From assembly GCF_027409185.1 (NCBI RefSeq), contig NC_084463.1:54058907-54122906 (forward strand): 64,000 nt of DNA. The letters are read 5' to 3'. This document shows positions 51,372 through 64,000 of this stretch, piece by piece (within the stretch, counting starts at the first letter, position 1; every line of letters starts with the position of its first letter). A program made the position numbers and the translations under genes. The notes below the pieces were generated by a model that made no database searches, was not told the origin of the DNA, and saw nothing but the letters and a program-made list of their open reading frames with translations. Source of the stretch: Cynocephalus volans (taxonomy: Eukaryota > Chordata > Mammalia > Dermoptera > Cynocephalidae).

Positions 51372-53504
51372 GATCCAGGGAGGGAGTTTACACTAAGCCA
51401 CCAGCCCCCTAACCCTAGCCATGGCCTGGTCCCAGGTTGCTGCTGCAGTTTCCACTTTGGGAATGAAGCCAATGTGGGAGGGCACTTTGCCCTGGGGCCC
51501 ATAAGCACAGTGTTTCCACAGCCCTGAGACCCATCATCATGCCGGGTTGCAGGCACCTAATTCCACATGGCATCCTGCACCCTGGCAACAGGTTGTCCTG
51601 TGCAGCAAGGGGTCACCCTTAGAACAGAGGTGGTCAGTGTGCATGCTTTCCAGCGCCTGAGAATCGACCAATCAGAGCCTTCTGTTACTGGTGGCCACGC
51701 CTCTCTCCTCAATGAAGCACCTGTGCACCTCACAATGTTGCTGTGTCCCTCCCCAGATCCAGCAGTCCTTCCCAGAGCCACACACTCATGCATGGAAGTT
51801 GTGTGCCTCTTGTAGAGGCACAGAGCTCTACCTGCAGCTCCAAACACACTCATGCTTACCTGACCCCTTTGGAGACTGCAGAGAACCCGGTGTCTCTCTT
51901 GGGTGCAAAGTAGCCTGCCCCCAGCCCCAGCAACCTTGAGTAGAGAAGCCTACACCCACTGAGGAGTTTCAGAGTGACCCAGTGCCTCTCTTGTGGTAAC
52001 AGAGTCCTACCATGATTACAGTGAACTTGCCCAGAGTAGCCCACTTTGGCTGAGGAGCTGCAGAGAGAATCAGCATCTCTCTTGGGGCACAGGGACTCAC
52101 TCACCTCACCCAGACAGGCCACTCCTGCTGGACAGCTGCAGTGGACACAAGCATCTCTTTTCAGGGCACAGGGTCCCACCTATGACTCCAGTGACCTTAC
52201 CCATAGTGACCCACTCCACCTGAAGAGCTGCAGAGTGATCCAGCACTCCTATTGGAGCCAAATTTTCTTGTCCAAAACTGCTATGCCCTTTCCCAGAATG
52301 GCCCACTCCCAACAGTGGTACTTCAGAGTAACTCAGTGTCCTTCTTGAGGATGCAGGGCTCCACTTATGAACCCAGCAACCTCACCCAGAGTGGCCCACA
52401 TCAATGGTGAAATTGTAGGGCACCTCAGATCTCTCTTGGGGGCATAAGGTTCAACCCTCAGCCTCAGTGACCACACCTTATGTTGCCCAATTTATTCGTG
52501 GACCTACAGAGTGCCCCAACACCTCCTTTAAGGGTACAGTGCCCAAAGTCCCAGTAACTCCACTGAGTTGCCCACCCTAGCTGAGGAGCTCCTGAGCACC
52601 TCATTGTATCCCTCAAAGTTCTGCATTCTAATGTCAGCTCCCAGAAACCCCACCTAGAGTTGCCCATTTAAGCTGAGGAGCTTTAGAGCACAACAGTTCA
52701 TCTATCAGGGATACAGGATTCTGGTCAAGTTGCTAGCAAGCCCATCCATGCTCACCCACTCCAGCCAAGGACTGGCAGGGCACCCTGGAGTGTCTCACCC
52801 ATGGCATTGCCCATGACCCTCATGACCCAGCCTAGTTTCACTCACTTTACTGAACTTCTGAGTGCCCCAGTGTCCAGGCCATGGAGACACTCAAACACTA
52901 CTTTGATACTGAATACAGTGATTTTTGAAGAAACCATATGGAGACTGTATTACTGTGTCTATTCAGAAACCCATCCTGAAATGCTCTACCCAACTGTGAC
53001 TCTAGAGCACATCTATTGGAAGGAGTCTCTCCCCTTGAAAGCTATAGCAGAGACATTATGTGTAGTGACCAACTCATAGTGATTAAGAAGAAGCAACTGC
53101 TCCATTAGATGCCCGGACATCAATGTAGAGATACAAGAAATATGAAAAAAATGATATCTCCAAAGGAATATAGTAATTCTCTAGTATCAGACCTTTTCAG
53201 ACCTATGAAATGCCTGAAACGAATCCAAAACTATAATATTTTCTTTCCCCCAGGCAATAATCTTAAGGGAACTCAATGAGATGCAAAATTTTCAGGTAAG
53301 CAACACAATGAAATCAGCAAAACATCCCAGAATCTGAAGGAGAAATTCAACAAAGAGATAGATATCACTGGGACATGGAGGATCAGAAAATCTTGGAACT
53401 GAAGAATTCATTCAGTGAAATAAAGAAATACAGCCCAGGGCTAGAACAAGCAGAAAAAAGAATTTCTGGACTTGAAGACAGTCCTTTTCAATTAACCCAG
53501 ACAA
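51372..53504 (+). mobile_element. Old L1 5'UTR and ORF1 amino half, plus strand
   Basis: A GC-rich 5'UTR (51372-53090) leads into ORF1-like sequence at about 53100-53504: GATACAAGAAATATGAA, ATAATCTTAAGGGAACTCAA, AATCTGAAGGAGAAATTC and TTCTGGACTTGAAGACAG match L1 ORF1 coiled-coil coding. It ends abruptly at the MST LTR/zinc-finger junction. Confidence 0.8.
51958..52870 (+). repeat. About eleven diverged ~90-bp tandem units in the L1 5'UTR
   Basis: Units anchored on CTGAGGAGCT(G)CAGAGTG-like boxes near 51958, 52050, 52132, 52212, 52310, 52406, 52496, 52571, 52672, 52763 and 52846 (spacing about 75-101 bp). Recurring phrases: CCAGTGCCTCTCTTG, GGGCACAGGG, CCAGTGACC, CACCCAGAGTGGCCCAC. Confidence 0.85.
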
Positions 53505-53509
53505 ACAGG

Positions 53510-55800
<2,291 letters not shown>

Positions 55801-56418
55801 TCGTCATCTTTTATTCTCAAGTCAGTTTATGGGAAAATCATATTATAGGGAGAAACAACACAAAAAATAGGAAACACCTTACCAGGCAGTGACATGAAAT
55901 TTCATAGTGAAAATAAAGTAAATCTTTATAATTATCTTTAATGTGTCAAAGCTTTCAACCTAAGTGTCATTTTTATATATCAGGAAATTTGAAATTAATG
56001 AAAACCAACTTAGGTAATACAGATGTAAAATTTTAAATAGAAATATTAAATATCGTTTCAGAAACACTTTAAAAATATTCATATAAAAAGTGCTAATGGT
56101 ATCTACTTATGTTAGAATTAAGACTTACATCAGAATTTTCCACATAAATGTCACTCTAACTTCTTTTTGTCCTGTTCAATATATTAAGTCTAAAGTATTT
56201 CATTGCATACTTTTTTCTACTGTGCTATTGTAAGCAAATTTGTATGACCATTATTGCAAAACTGGCTCAAGTAAAGAAGATAAGTTTTTCTAATGTTTGA
56301 AATTAACAAAGAGCCAGTCAGTGGCTTCAGTAGAAAGATTGATGCTGGGTACTAGGGTGTGCATGAGGCATTTCCTGCTGCTTCCTGGTCCACTGGCTTT
56401 GGTCCTGGTAAACTAGAC
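55801..56418. other. Unassigned AT-rich stretch
   Basis: Probably zinc-finger 3'UTR remnant to about 55950, then possible 5'UTR of the UTP23 copy from about 56330. No other feature seen. Confidence 0.4.
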
Positions 56419-57172
56419 ATGAAGATCACGAATCAGAAACATGCATCTTGGCTTCTTCTGCAATAATTTTGGAGTCCATGAACCATACCAGATCCCACAG
56501 GATGGCACCTGTCAGGTGGCACTGGGGCTGCATCCAGCTGTGGGAGGTGCTACCCTACTAAATTATGGGGGAGACACAGCTGTGCACCACCAGATGTGTG
56601 TTAAAAGAGTTAGAAACACTTTGAAAGGACTCATATGGGGCAAAATTGATTGCAACAAAAAGGCCAAGGTTGAAATTGTCCCCATTTCAAGAATGCAGTG
56701 AGTGAATCAGAATGTCTGCTTTTAATGATTGAAGAGGCAAATCCTCATCAGTAATTTGTGGCAAACACAGGACCATAGTTTGCCTGTGAAAGTAAAGAAA
56801 AAGCCTGGGGTTTCTCTCATATTTATTATTTAGAACACTATAGTCTTGGAGAAAACTTCTCCCAAAGCAATTGCTTTTATTAAAGCAGTAGAATCAGGTC
56901 AGCTTGTCTCAGTGCATAAGGAACAAAGAATTGAGCAATTCAAAGAGGAACAGGGCTAGTGAAAAACCCTGAACAGAGAAGAAGAAAAAATTGCAAGAAA
57001 ATAAGTGGTACCAATCCTCTTAGCTGTTTGAAGAAAAAGAAAAAAGTATGGGACACAAAATTTCCTGCTTCTGAAAAGAAGAGAAAACGAAAAAGAATCC
57101 AGAATGGATCTACTTCAAAAGTACTTATGAGAAGCAGAATGCAGAAGGATAATGAATCGTTTGGGTACATTT
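56419..57172 (+). pseudogene. UTP23: UTP23 processed pseudogene
   Basis: Intronless copy of UTP23, a PIN-domain-like factor of the small-subunit processome needed for early 18S rRNA maturation in the nucleolus. It begins ATGAAGATCACG and soon reads HLGFFCNNFGV and EPYQI in a shifted frame. The middle is damaged. The C-terminal half is clear: VKVKKKPGV, AIAFIKAVESGQLVSVH, then ISGTNPLSCLKKKKK and SEKKRKRKRIQNGS. Total length, about 750 nt, equals the usual coding length. Stops and several frameshifts make it nonfunctional. No intron and no promoter are visible, as expected of a retrocopy. Confidence 0.9.
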
Positions 57173-57589
57173 AAGACGTTCTAATGTGAAAATGAATGTT
57201 GTTTTTAAAATTGAAGAATGCTTTACAATTAAAAAAAACCTCAACAACATTAAAAAAACCTGAAATAATAAAAAAAGAAACATTATTTCCTTAGGAATGT
57301 AGAAATCAGTCACAAAACTGTTAACAGCATAGTCTGAATTAATTTAAACAGCTGTGAACAATAGTACTCGTTTTATTCTAATCAGTGACAAGAAATGTCT
57401 AGAAGGGTGGTTTCCCCTTCATTTCTGTTTCTCATTTCTTTAAATGGGGCAGCAGCATAGGAATAAGTGTGTGTGCCAAGTGCTGTGTAACTGGGAAATC
57501 TTGTGTGTTTCTGTTTGCTGTGATGGGGTGCTGTGCATGTCCTGCCACAAATAGGGCAGCACGATTATTCTAACATCCACTTGTGTGTG

Positions 57590-57745
57590 ACTTTAGACTG
57601 TAGTAGGCACTCTGGGCTTCTGTCTTCATATTCAGTAAGGGAGTAATAATGGAGCCTGCCTCAAAGCATCATGGTGAGGAGTAAATTAGATAAACGAAGT
57701 GCTTTGAATATTACCTGGCACCTGGTAAACAATAAGAGGGTACTT
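57590..57745 (+). repeat. MIR-type SINE fragment
   Basis: GGGAGTAATAATGGAGCCTG, GAGGAGTAAATTAGATAA, then AAGTGCTTTGAATATTACC and CTGGCACCTGGTAAACAATA match the MIR core and 3' part. Confidence 0.7.
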
Positions 57746-58544
57746 TTAAAAGTTTGTGGAAAAATAGAATTAAAAGATAATGTGAATCTCTGCATGAACT
57801 CTTTGAGTACCCTCATATAATCTGCAGATATCACTGGTGATGATTATTATAGTTTACAAAATTACTGTGTAATAAATTAGTAGGAGGCTCTAGCAGACTG
57901 TCGTTTGGCTACAAAAGAGCTGTCTTCAATCTGTGACAAATTCTTCATTTGGTTTTGTTATTCTCTTCTCCACAGATTTATGCAGGGGGTTATTTTAGTT
58001 GAGCTTTTTGTAATTAGCTGAGACTAATCTTTCCTTTGCTGATCCTTTTGGGTAGAAAATGTGGCCCAGTTCTGTCCAGTGTCTTACTAAAAGAATTCTC
58101 TGGCATGTCTAGGAATGTTCCTTCAAAGGAAAAGAGAGCTTGAAAAAGATGGTTCCTCAGCGGAAGGACATTGTTATTGGTGGCCATGTCCTCTGCTTAC
58201 ATATTGTGGTCATCGGTTGGGGCCTCAGAGTGGCAAGGCAGGACTGTGTGAATAATGATGTGAAGGACCACAGAAATGGCCACCCCAGGAGCTGCTCTGT
58301 TTGGGGACATTTATGCAGAGCCATTGGTTTCTACTGTTGCATAAGCAATAGAACCAACTTTTCAGCTCAGAACAACATATCTACTGTCTCAAGTTCCTGT
58401 GGGTCAGGAGCCACCCCTGCTCCCTCTGCCACCACCTGCTAGGGACAGCCTCATTAGCTCTGGTAGTACCCCTGGGCATCTCCCAGATGTTAACCAGGAG
58501 ATGCAGACCTCAACTATTAGGATTAGTAGATAAAACAGATTAAA
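57746..58544. other. Unassigned stretch
   Basis: A 100-codon chance open frame at 58140-58442 shows no domain; nothing else recognised. Confidence 0.4.
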
Positions 58545-58745
58545 AGGGAAATAAGTGGGTTTATGCATTTTATGGAAACAGTAACCAAAATGAAGTCAAA
58601 ACACTTATTCTTAATCCAGAAAAAATTGACTTTACAACAAAAAGAATTTTTAGAAATAGAGAAGAATCTATACTGATAAAAGATTCAGTCTGTCAGGTTG
58701 GTATAATAGTTTTAATGTCTGTGCACTTCACAACTGAACCTTAGC
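58545..58745 (+). mobile_element. Old L1 endonuclease-region fragment
   Basis: ATGGAAACAGTAACCAAAAT, AAAAAATTGACTTTACAAC and ATACTGATAAAAGATTC resemble diverged L1 endonuclease coding. Confidence 0.5.
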
Positions 58746-59479
58746 ATTTGTAAAGTGAAAGTCAGTGAACTTTAAGGAGTAGACAAATTCACAGTCAAGG
58801 TGGGAAACACAGTGACCTCTCTTCAATGGCTTCAGAAAGGTGGAGAAAATGGAGGTAGGGAACATGGAACCTCATCAAAATAATAGACACAGAAACGTCA
58901 GAGTTTTCAGGTGAGTAGCATTCAAAGCAGAATACCCTACATATTGGCTTTCATTGAATTTTTCCACCAAGCCAGATAAATTTTGTCCAACAGCACAGCA
59001 AAGATCCCACAGCACCAGAAACGCTGAATTATGAGCTGGGTAATGCGTGGTGGGTCTTCAGAGCCCAGGCTCTGCCTGAAGTCCCAGGAGGAGAACTGCA
59101 GCATAGGTCCAGCCTGCAGTCCTAGCCATGGCCCTAGAGCCTCTTTTCATGAGAGGAGACTCCTGGTGTTCATGGTGAACCCCTCCCTTCCCCTAGAGCC
59201 CTCACTGTGGAAGGACACCCAGGCCCCAAAGAGGCATAGAAGTGAGGAGGATGAAATGGGATTCAGCGTGAGGTGTGTGGCTGGGGGCAGGGGTTGGGAA
59301 GCTCTGTTGTGCAGGGAGGTCTCTGCCACCTGCCACGCTTCTGTCCCCTTCTCTGATACCAGTGGACAGAAAGCACAGCACTGTCATTTCTCTATTGTTT
59401 TCCACTCTATTCTTTTTATTTTCTTCCGTCTGTGTTGGGGTTGCTTAGTTTCTTTTTTCAGTTTTTTAAGTTGGAAGGT
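58746..59479. other. Unassigned stretch
   Basis: A 158-codon open frame at 59031-59507 has no recognisable domain and GC-biased local composition; not called as a gene. Confidence 0.4.
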
Positions 59480-60294
59480 TAGCTTATTGATTTCAAATTT
59501 TTTTTAAATATGTAGACATTTACAGATGTATATATTTTCCAAGCCATTGTTTACTTGTGGTATGTTGTGTTTATGTTTTCATTCATCAAAATGTTTTTTA
59601 TTGCCTTTGTGACTTTTGCTTATAATCCACTGGCTATTTGTCATTTGTTGTTTAATTTCCCGTAATTGTGAACTCCTCATATATCCTTCAGTTACTGATT
59701 TTCAACTTAATCTATTATGGACAGAGAAAATACTTTGTAATGATTTTAATTCTCATATTTTTTGAGACTTTTTGGTCAGCTGGCTGGAATCGGGATCCAA
59801 AATTGAGGCCTAGCAAATGGTCTTTTCTGGAAAACATTCCATATGCTCTGGAACACTGTCAGTATTCTGATGTTGGGTGGTGTGTTCTACGTATTTATGT
59901 CTGTTAAGTCAGTTTGTTTTATAATGTATAATGTACCATGTAATATAACCCAAGACTTACACACACTTGCTAGTCTTTTGTCTAGTTCTGTGCATTACTG
60001 AAAGTTGCAATTGATATCTCCAAGTGCTCCTGGAAAACAGTCTACTTCTCCCTTAATTTCTTGTCTGTTTTCATTTAGTGTTGGGCTTCTTTGTTAGACA
60101 CATGTGTATCTGTAATGGTTATATAGTTCTCATGGCTTGACCATTTTCTCACTATAAAGCATCCTTCTTTATCCCCAGTAGCATTTTTGTTTTAATGTTT
60201 ATTTTGTCTGATATTAGTATGGCTGGGCAGTGTAGCTGTCTTATGGTTCTGCTTACATTGCATGTCTTTTTTTATCTATTGATTTTTTAAATTC
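59480..60294 (-). mobile_element. Old L1 fragment, minus strand
   Basis: The plus strand shows reversed L1 ORF2: TTTGTTGTTTAATTTCC, AAACATTCCATATGCTCTGG, GATGTTGGGTGGTGTGTTC, TTTTGTCTGATATTAGTATG. A short unrelated insert near 59777-59806 may be SINE-derived. It ends where a solo LTR begins. Confidence 0.75.
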
Positions 60295-60709
60295 TGTCCC
60301 AACCCACGGGATATTCAACCAGGACCCTGGAGGGGGGAGTGGGAATTGGATGGGACAAGATACACGAGAAATGGAGACAAGAAAGTATTCTGATCAAGTC
60401 TCGTTTATTAGCCAGAAGGTCACAGCTTATATAGCCAGCAGGAGGGAATCAGCAGATAAAGAAGTATGCAGATGTTTTCCAGGAAAAACCACAGGGCAAG
60501 TCGTTCTGGGAAATGGAACATTTCTCAGCTATCTAAAGCAATGAAGTGGCATTATCTACGCCTAGGGCTGTGCAAGCAGTAAGAAGGAGAAAAGAGTGGA
60601 AAGGTCACAGCATTTATATCTTTAGTGCCAGATAGCTATTGGCAGGGCTTTATGACCCTGGGCAGGCTATGACTGGGCTCTTTGGCCCCAGACAAAATTT
60701 GATATGACA
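60295..60709 (-). repeat. Solo retroviral LTR, minus strand
   Basis: TG/CA-bounded on the minus strand (TGTCATATC to GTTGGGACA), 415 bp, with 4-bp flanking ATTC on both sides (60291-60294, 60710-60713). TATATAA (60433-60427) and AATAAA (60409-60404) are 17 nt apart. No internal retroviral sequence adjoins it. Confidence 0.85.
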
Positions 60710-60768
60710 ATTCCTGCTTTTCAAAAATTGTTTTTAATTGACAAATTATAATTGTACATATTTATGAG

Positions 60769-61181
60769 TGTATTAGTCCATTTCTGTTGTTTATAACAAA
60801 ATACCTGGAACTGGGTAATTTATAAGAAAATGAAATTTATTGCTTTCAGTTTCAGAAGCTGAGAAGTCAAAAGTCCAGGTAACACATATAGTGAAGGTCT
60901 AGGTGGTGGTGACAGTGATCCAGGGGTCTCAGATGACAGAAAAGGGTGGAACAAAGAAAGAGATAGTTCCTCATGCATTCTCCTTTTAAAGCCCTCAGAA
61001 TTAAATCCCTGACCACCATTCTTAATCCATTCACTATGGTAAGGCTCTACAACCTAATCATCTCTTCAAGGATCCACCTTTCAATTACAATAATAGGATT
61101 TTCCACCCTCAACAGTTAGAGTGGGAAATAAGCTTCTAATATATGAAGTCTGGGGGACAACAATTCAATCAATCCATAGCA
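60769..61181 (-). repeat. MST/THE1-like MaLR LTR, minus strand
   Basis: Plus strand TGTATTAGTCCATTTCTG to ATCCATAGCA, 413 bp, with a near-perfect 5-bp flank duplication (ATGAG / GTGAG). Confidence 0.88.
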
Positions 61182-61644
61182 GTGAGATACAGTGTGATGT
61201 TTCAATTCATGTATTGTGATATGATCAAATCATACTAATTAACATGTTTGTTTCCTCACATGCTTATTTCTTTGTGGTGAGAACATTTAAAATCCACTGC
61301 TTTAGCAACTTTGAAATGCACAATACATTCCTATTAACTGTGTTCAGCACTCTGTGCAGTAGATCAACAGAATTTGTTCTGCCTCACTGAATCTTTGTGC
61401 TCTTTGACCAACATATACCATTTACCAGCATGTCCCCATTTTCCATCTTCCCCCATTTCACCCCTAAGTAAACTGGAGGTTATTAGATGCTTAGGTTTGA
61501 CTTTTTTGTAGATCATGTATAAATGATATTATGTAGTATTTTTCTGTGCCTGGCTTATTTCACTTAACACGATGTCCTCTAGATTCATTCATGTTGTCCC
61601 AATTGATAGAATTTTCTTCTTTTTAAAATACTGAGAATTGCATT

Positions 61645-61700
61645 TTATATATATATGTAATATACATATTATATATAAAAATATATATAATATATATTTT
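61645..61700 (+). repeat. TA-rich microsatellite
   Basis: TATATATATATGTAATATAC and following AT repeats inside the L1 fragment. Confidence 0.9.
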
Positions 61701-62015
61701 TTATTCATTCATATGTTGATAAGTGCTTCTGTAGTTTCCATATCTTGGGAATTGTGAATAATGCTGCAATAAATATTGGAATGCTGACATCTCTTGAACA
61801 AAGTGATATCAGTTCCTTTGGTTATATACCGAGAAGTGGCATCACTGGATCATATGGTGGTTCTATTGTTAGCTTTTTGAGAAAATGTCATGCTCTTTTC
61901 AAATTAGCTACAATAATTTACACTCCCACCTACAGTGTACAAGTGTTCTCTTTTGTCCATGGCCTCACACACACTTGTTATCTTTCATCTGTTTTATAAT
62001 AGCCATTCAAACATG

Positions 62016-62824
62016 TATGCTATATGAAGAGTAGACTTCTGTGGGGTGGCAAAGGCAAAAGTCTGGATATTAAGGAGCTGCAAATAGTTTGTCTTTTGCT
62101 CCAGATCAGGAGTGTTTTCTTTCACAGACAGGAGAATACAGTGACATGTTCAGACATCAGGGACCACCCACTGCACTCTCAGGGATGGGGCTTGCTCATG
62201 GTCACATGGGAGGTTGGGTCCAGCCCTGCAACCCCTAATTTAGACCCCTTGAGATAAGCTTCCTCCCTTCTGGTGCCCACATTTTCTGTAAGAACCAAAA
62301 GGCCCTGAGTCTTACAAAGGGTGTCTGTAAGGCCCTGTGGGATGCCCATGCCTTTACATGGAAGGAGAGAGAAGTAGATCACACATAGTGAGATAGGGCT
62401 GTGAAGGGACACATCAAACAGGAAGAGGCATGTGATCAGGTGGGGGCAGGGTACTGTCTTCAGATGGGGTGATTGGGGAAGGCCTCCCTGAGAAGAGGGT
62501 ACTTAAGCTTAGAGCTGACAGATGATGTGAGGGAAGAGGGACCTGTATTGTCTGGGGAAGCATGAAAACAGCCTGGCAGAGGTTGTGAGGCAAGAATGTG
62601 CTTGGGGGGTGTTTCTGGAACACTCACTAGTAAAGGGGAGAGGAGAAATAGTTAGGAAATGAGGCTGGAGACAGGGCAGGGCCTAAGCTCTGTCAAGGAT
62701 GCTGAACATCTGGAATATTGGGCTAGGGGAGGCTGGAGATGTGGGAACCTCTGGGTGACCCCCAGTCCTCTACTAATGCTCTGTTGCTGCTGTCATAAAT
62801 TGTCCTACTTTCTTTCTTAAGCTA
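62016..62824. other. Unassigned stretch
   Basis: Purine-rich in its right half (about 62350-62720), perhaps an old interspersed repeat I cannot name. No gene seen. Confidence 0.4.
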
Positions 62825-62834
62825 GGATATGGAC

Positions 62835-63237
62835 TCATGGGGGCTGAGGGTTCGAACTCCACTTGGGGATCTGAACATTCAATCTGCCTAGGGCCCTTGT
62901 GTCTCCTATTCTGTGGAGGATAAGGAGGAAGAAGGCAGGACAGTGAGTCCCAGGATTCTTTCTTGGGGTCTTCTCCCTTAATTTTAAGAGGAAACCTGGG
63001 AGTTGCTCCTTATAGTCAGCATAGAGCATAATCCTTTTCCTCCTGGGAGGATGAGGATTTATCATTAACATAGAGGAAGAGGACCTGATAGACCCAGTCC
63101 TCCTCTGAGTCAAATTGTGGCCAGAAGACTGAAGGGTTATGAATTGGCTCCTTGGTCCAAATAAAACAACAGTAGTTAATCATTTTTTGTTTCTCCTTGC
63201 TCCTTGTCTGGGAATTCTTCTCCCAGTCCTTTAACAA
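62835..63237 (-). pseudogene. Gammaretrovirus-like gag matrix domain, broken
   Basis: The minus strand encodes a matrix-type segment: NIPSDTPLG, LLKDWEKNSQ, then FWPQFDSEEDW and DYALC. This is the layout of class I ERV gag proteins (short acidic/basic repeats around FWPQ). The expected ATG-GG start two codons before N is not present (CTTCCC instead). A second frame (62835-63113) carries the following proline-rich part ending SNPQPP. Frame changes and the lost start mean it is dead. Confidence 0.75.
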
Positions 63238-63778
63238 TCCCCCAAGGGGGTATCCGAGGGAATGTTGGGAAGAATCTCCTTAATCCCTTCCTTCCTTGTT
63301 TCCCTAGACCTAGAATTCTTATTTCCCATTTTTGTTTTAGGTCAGTGGTCCCTGAGTCAGAATTTTCTCATGTACTCAACCCCCCCTTACTGGAGGTTTC
63401 TTGCACACATCAGGACCCACTCTATCCATCTCTGGCCATTTCCCTCAAGGGAGAATGGAAATGCAGATCACAACTCCACACTCATTTCATATCTAGGATA
63501 TGTCTTAGTCACCCACTTGACCACCTCCCAAAATGCACAACTACCAAGGTAGTACTTACAATCAAATTTCCTATCTTGGGCCATGCATGAGGTTTCCCAG
63601 TTGGCACCATGGTCCCTACATTTCTCCCACAGAATCATTTCTGCCATTCTTAGAATAACAATCTCAGGTGTATTTGTGGTCCTGCAAGAAGCTGGGGAAC
63701 CCAAATAGATCAGGCCACCCCAAAACAGGTGGGATGTATATTCCCCTCTATTGGAGTCCCAGTCTCACAGTCACAGAG

Positions 63779-63796
63779 ATCCTGGATGAGCCCCCT
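63779..63796 (-). promoter_or_regulatory. Primer-binding site, tRNA-Pro type
   Basis: Minus-strand AGGGGGCTCATCCAGGAT agrees with the proline-tRNA primer-binding consensus at 15 of 18 positions; two of the three changes are CpG-decay type. It starts 3 nt inside the LTR end. Confidence 0.8.
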
Positions 63797-63799
63797 AAT

Positions 63800-64000
63800 T
63801 GTGAGAAATGCCCTCACCCATCCAATGCCAAAGGACAGACATGGAGACATGAGGTACAGCAGAGTGAGACTTTAATAACAGCATTGGATGCCCAGATGTC
63901 TGGGAATGGGACTCTCACATGAAAAAGGTGTAGCAAGCAATTTATTCCCTAGTATAAAAGTCCCTCCTCCAGTTCCTCATTACCTGAGTACTACAGGGTG
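63800..64000 (-). repeat. Partial 5' LTR of the gammaretrovirus-like provirus
   Basis: The inner end is CA on the minus strand (plus TG at 63800). ATTAAAGTCTCACTCTGC (about 63857-63874) serves as the likely poly(A) region, and TTTTATACTAGGG (about 63948-63960) is TATA-like. The outer end is beyond the window. Confidence 0.75.

Larger units (their letters stand above)
60710..62015 (-). mobile_element. Old L1 3' part, minus strand, with an MST LTR inside
   Basis: Plus strand reads reversed L1 3'UTR and ORF2 tail (GTGGTGAGAACATTTAAAATC, TTGTGAATAATGCTGCAAT, GAGAAGTGGCATCACTGGATC). The match is interrupted by the LTR at 60769-61181 and a TA microsatellite. Confidence 0.8.
62825..64000 (-). mobile_element. 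Gammaretrovirus-like endogenous provirus, 5' end (LTR runs off right edge)
   Basis: Reading leftward on the minus strand: LTR end, a tRNA-Pro-type primer-binding site, a leader of about 540 nt, and a gag matrix coding segment. Left of about 62825 the retroviral similarity stops, so the element is truncated or interrupted there. Most of the 5' LTR lies right of the window. Confidence 0.8.

Noticed and set aside
58140-58442. A 100-codon open frame as a small gene
   Set aside because: No recognisable domain, no promoter or splice signal, surrounded by unassigned and repeat DNA.
59031-59507. A 158-codon open frame with a hydrophobic tail
   Set aside because: The tail is read from T-rich old L1 sequence; no domain in the rest.

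Overview
The window is mammalian nuclear DNA, intron- and repeat-rich, with no operons or bacterial features. It holds L1 retrotransposons, MaLR LTRs (MST/MLT1 type), MIR fragments, endogenous retroviruses, C2H2 zinc-finger genes and a processed pseudogene. I saw no Alu, B1, B2 or carnivore SINE. Instead there are four short tRNA-derived SINEs whose best-preserved copy (20301-20421) follows tRNA-Ile almost base for base. tRNA-Ile SINEs are known from colugos (Dermoptera, CYN-SINE). Together with MST-like MaLRs, which fit the primate/dermopteran lineage, a colugo is my best guess for the source (inference, about 0.6).

Layout. 1-6105: 5' part of a decayed betaretrovirus-like provirus on the minus strand (5' LTR, tRNA-Lys-type PBS, gag, protease, RT, RNase H, integrase, start of env), inserted in an L1. 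6106-10330: the rest of that L1 on the plus strand. 10331-13257: mostly unrecognised sequence with one MIR. 13258-18376: a KRAB C2H2 zinc-finger gene on the minus strand, with a KRAB-A exon, an intron and a finger exon truncated by a TGA; decayed fingers follow. 19780-25760: older L1 pieces, two tRNA-Ile SINEs, an MLT1 LTR and an MST fragment. 25765-31720: a near-full-length L1 with a repeated 5'UTR, broken ORF1 and partly open ORF2, ending in a CA microsatellite.

32850-34433: an MLT1 LTR and a SINE. 34436-34944: about 0.5 kb of degenerate CCCTAA telomeric sequence, directly left of a GC-rich, LTR-containing block (about 34950-43300) that looks subtelomeric in composition. 43581-53504: an ERV-L-like LTR, several old L1 pieces in both orientations, a small DNA transposon, and an old L1 5'UTR made of about eleven diverged units of roughly 90 bp. 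53510-55800: an MST LTR with a perfect target duplication, then a plus-strand zinc-finger pseudogene split by a Tigger-type (MER2-like) element. 56419-57172: UTP23 processed pseudogene. 59480-62015: old L1 carrying a solo LTR and an MST LTR. 62825-64000: start of a second, gammaretrovirus-like provirus (gag matrix, leader, tRNA-Pro-type PBS, part of the 5' LTR) running off the right edge.

The only candidate for a working host gene is the KRAB zinc-finger gene. KRAB-ZNF proteins usually silence retroelements through TRIM28, so its place among fresh and old retroelements is in keeping, but its own finger array is decaying. Everything else coding-like is a transposon or retrovirus relic or a pseudogene.
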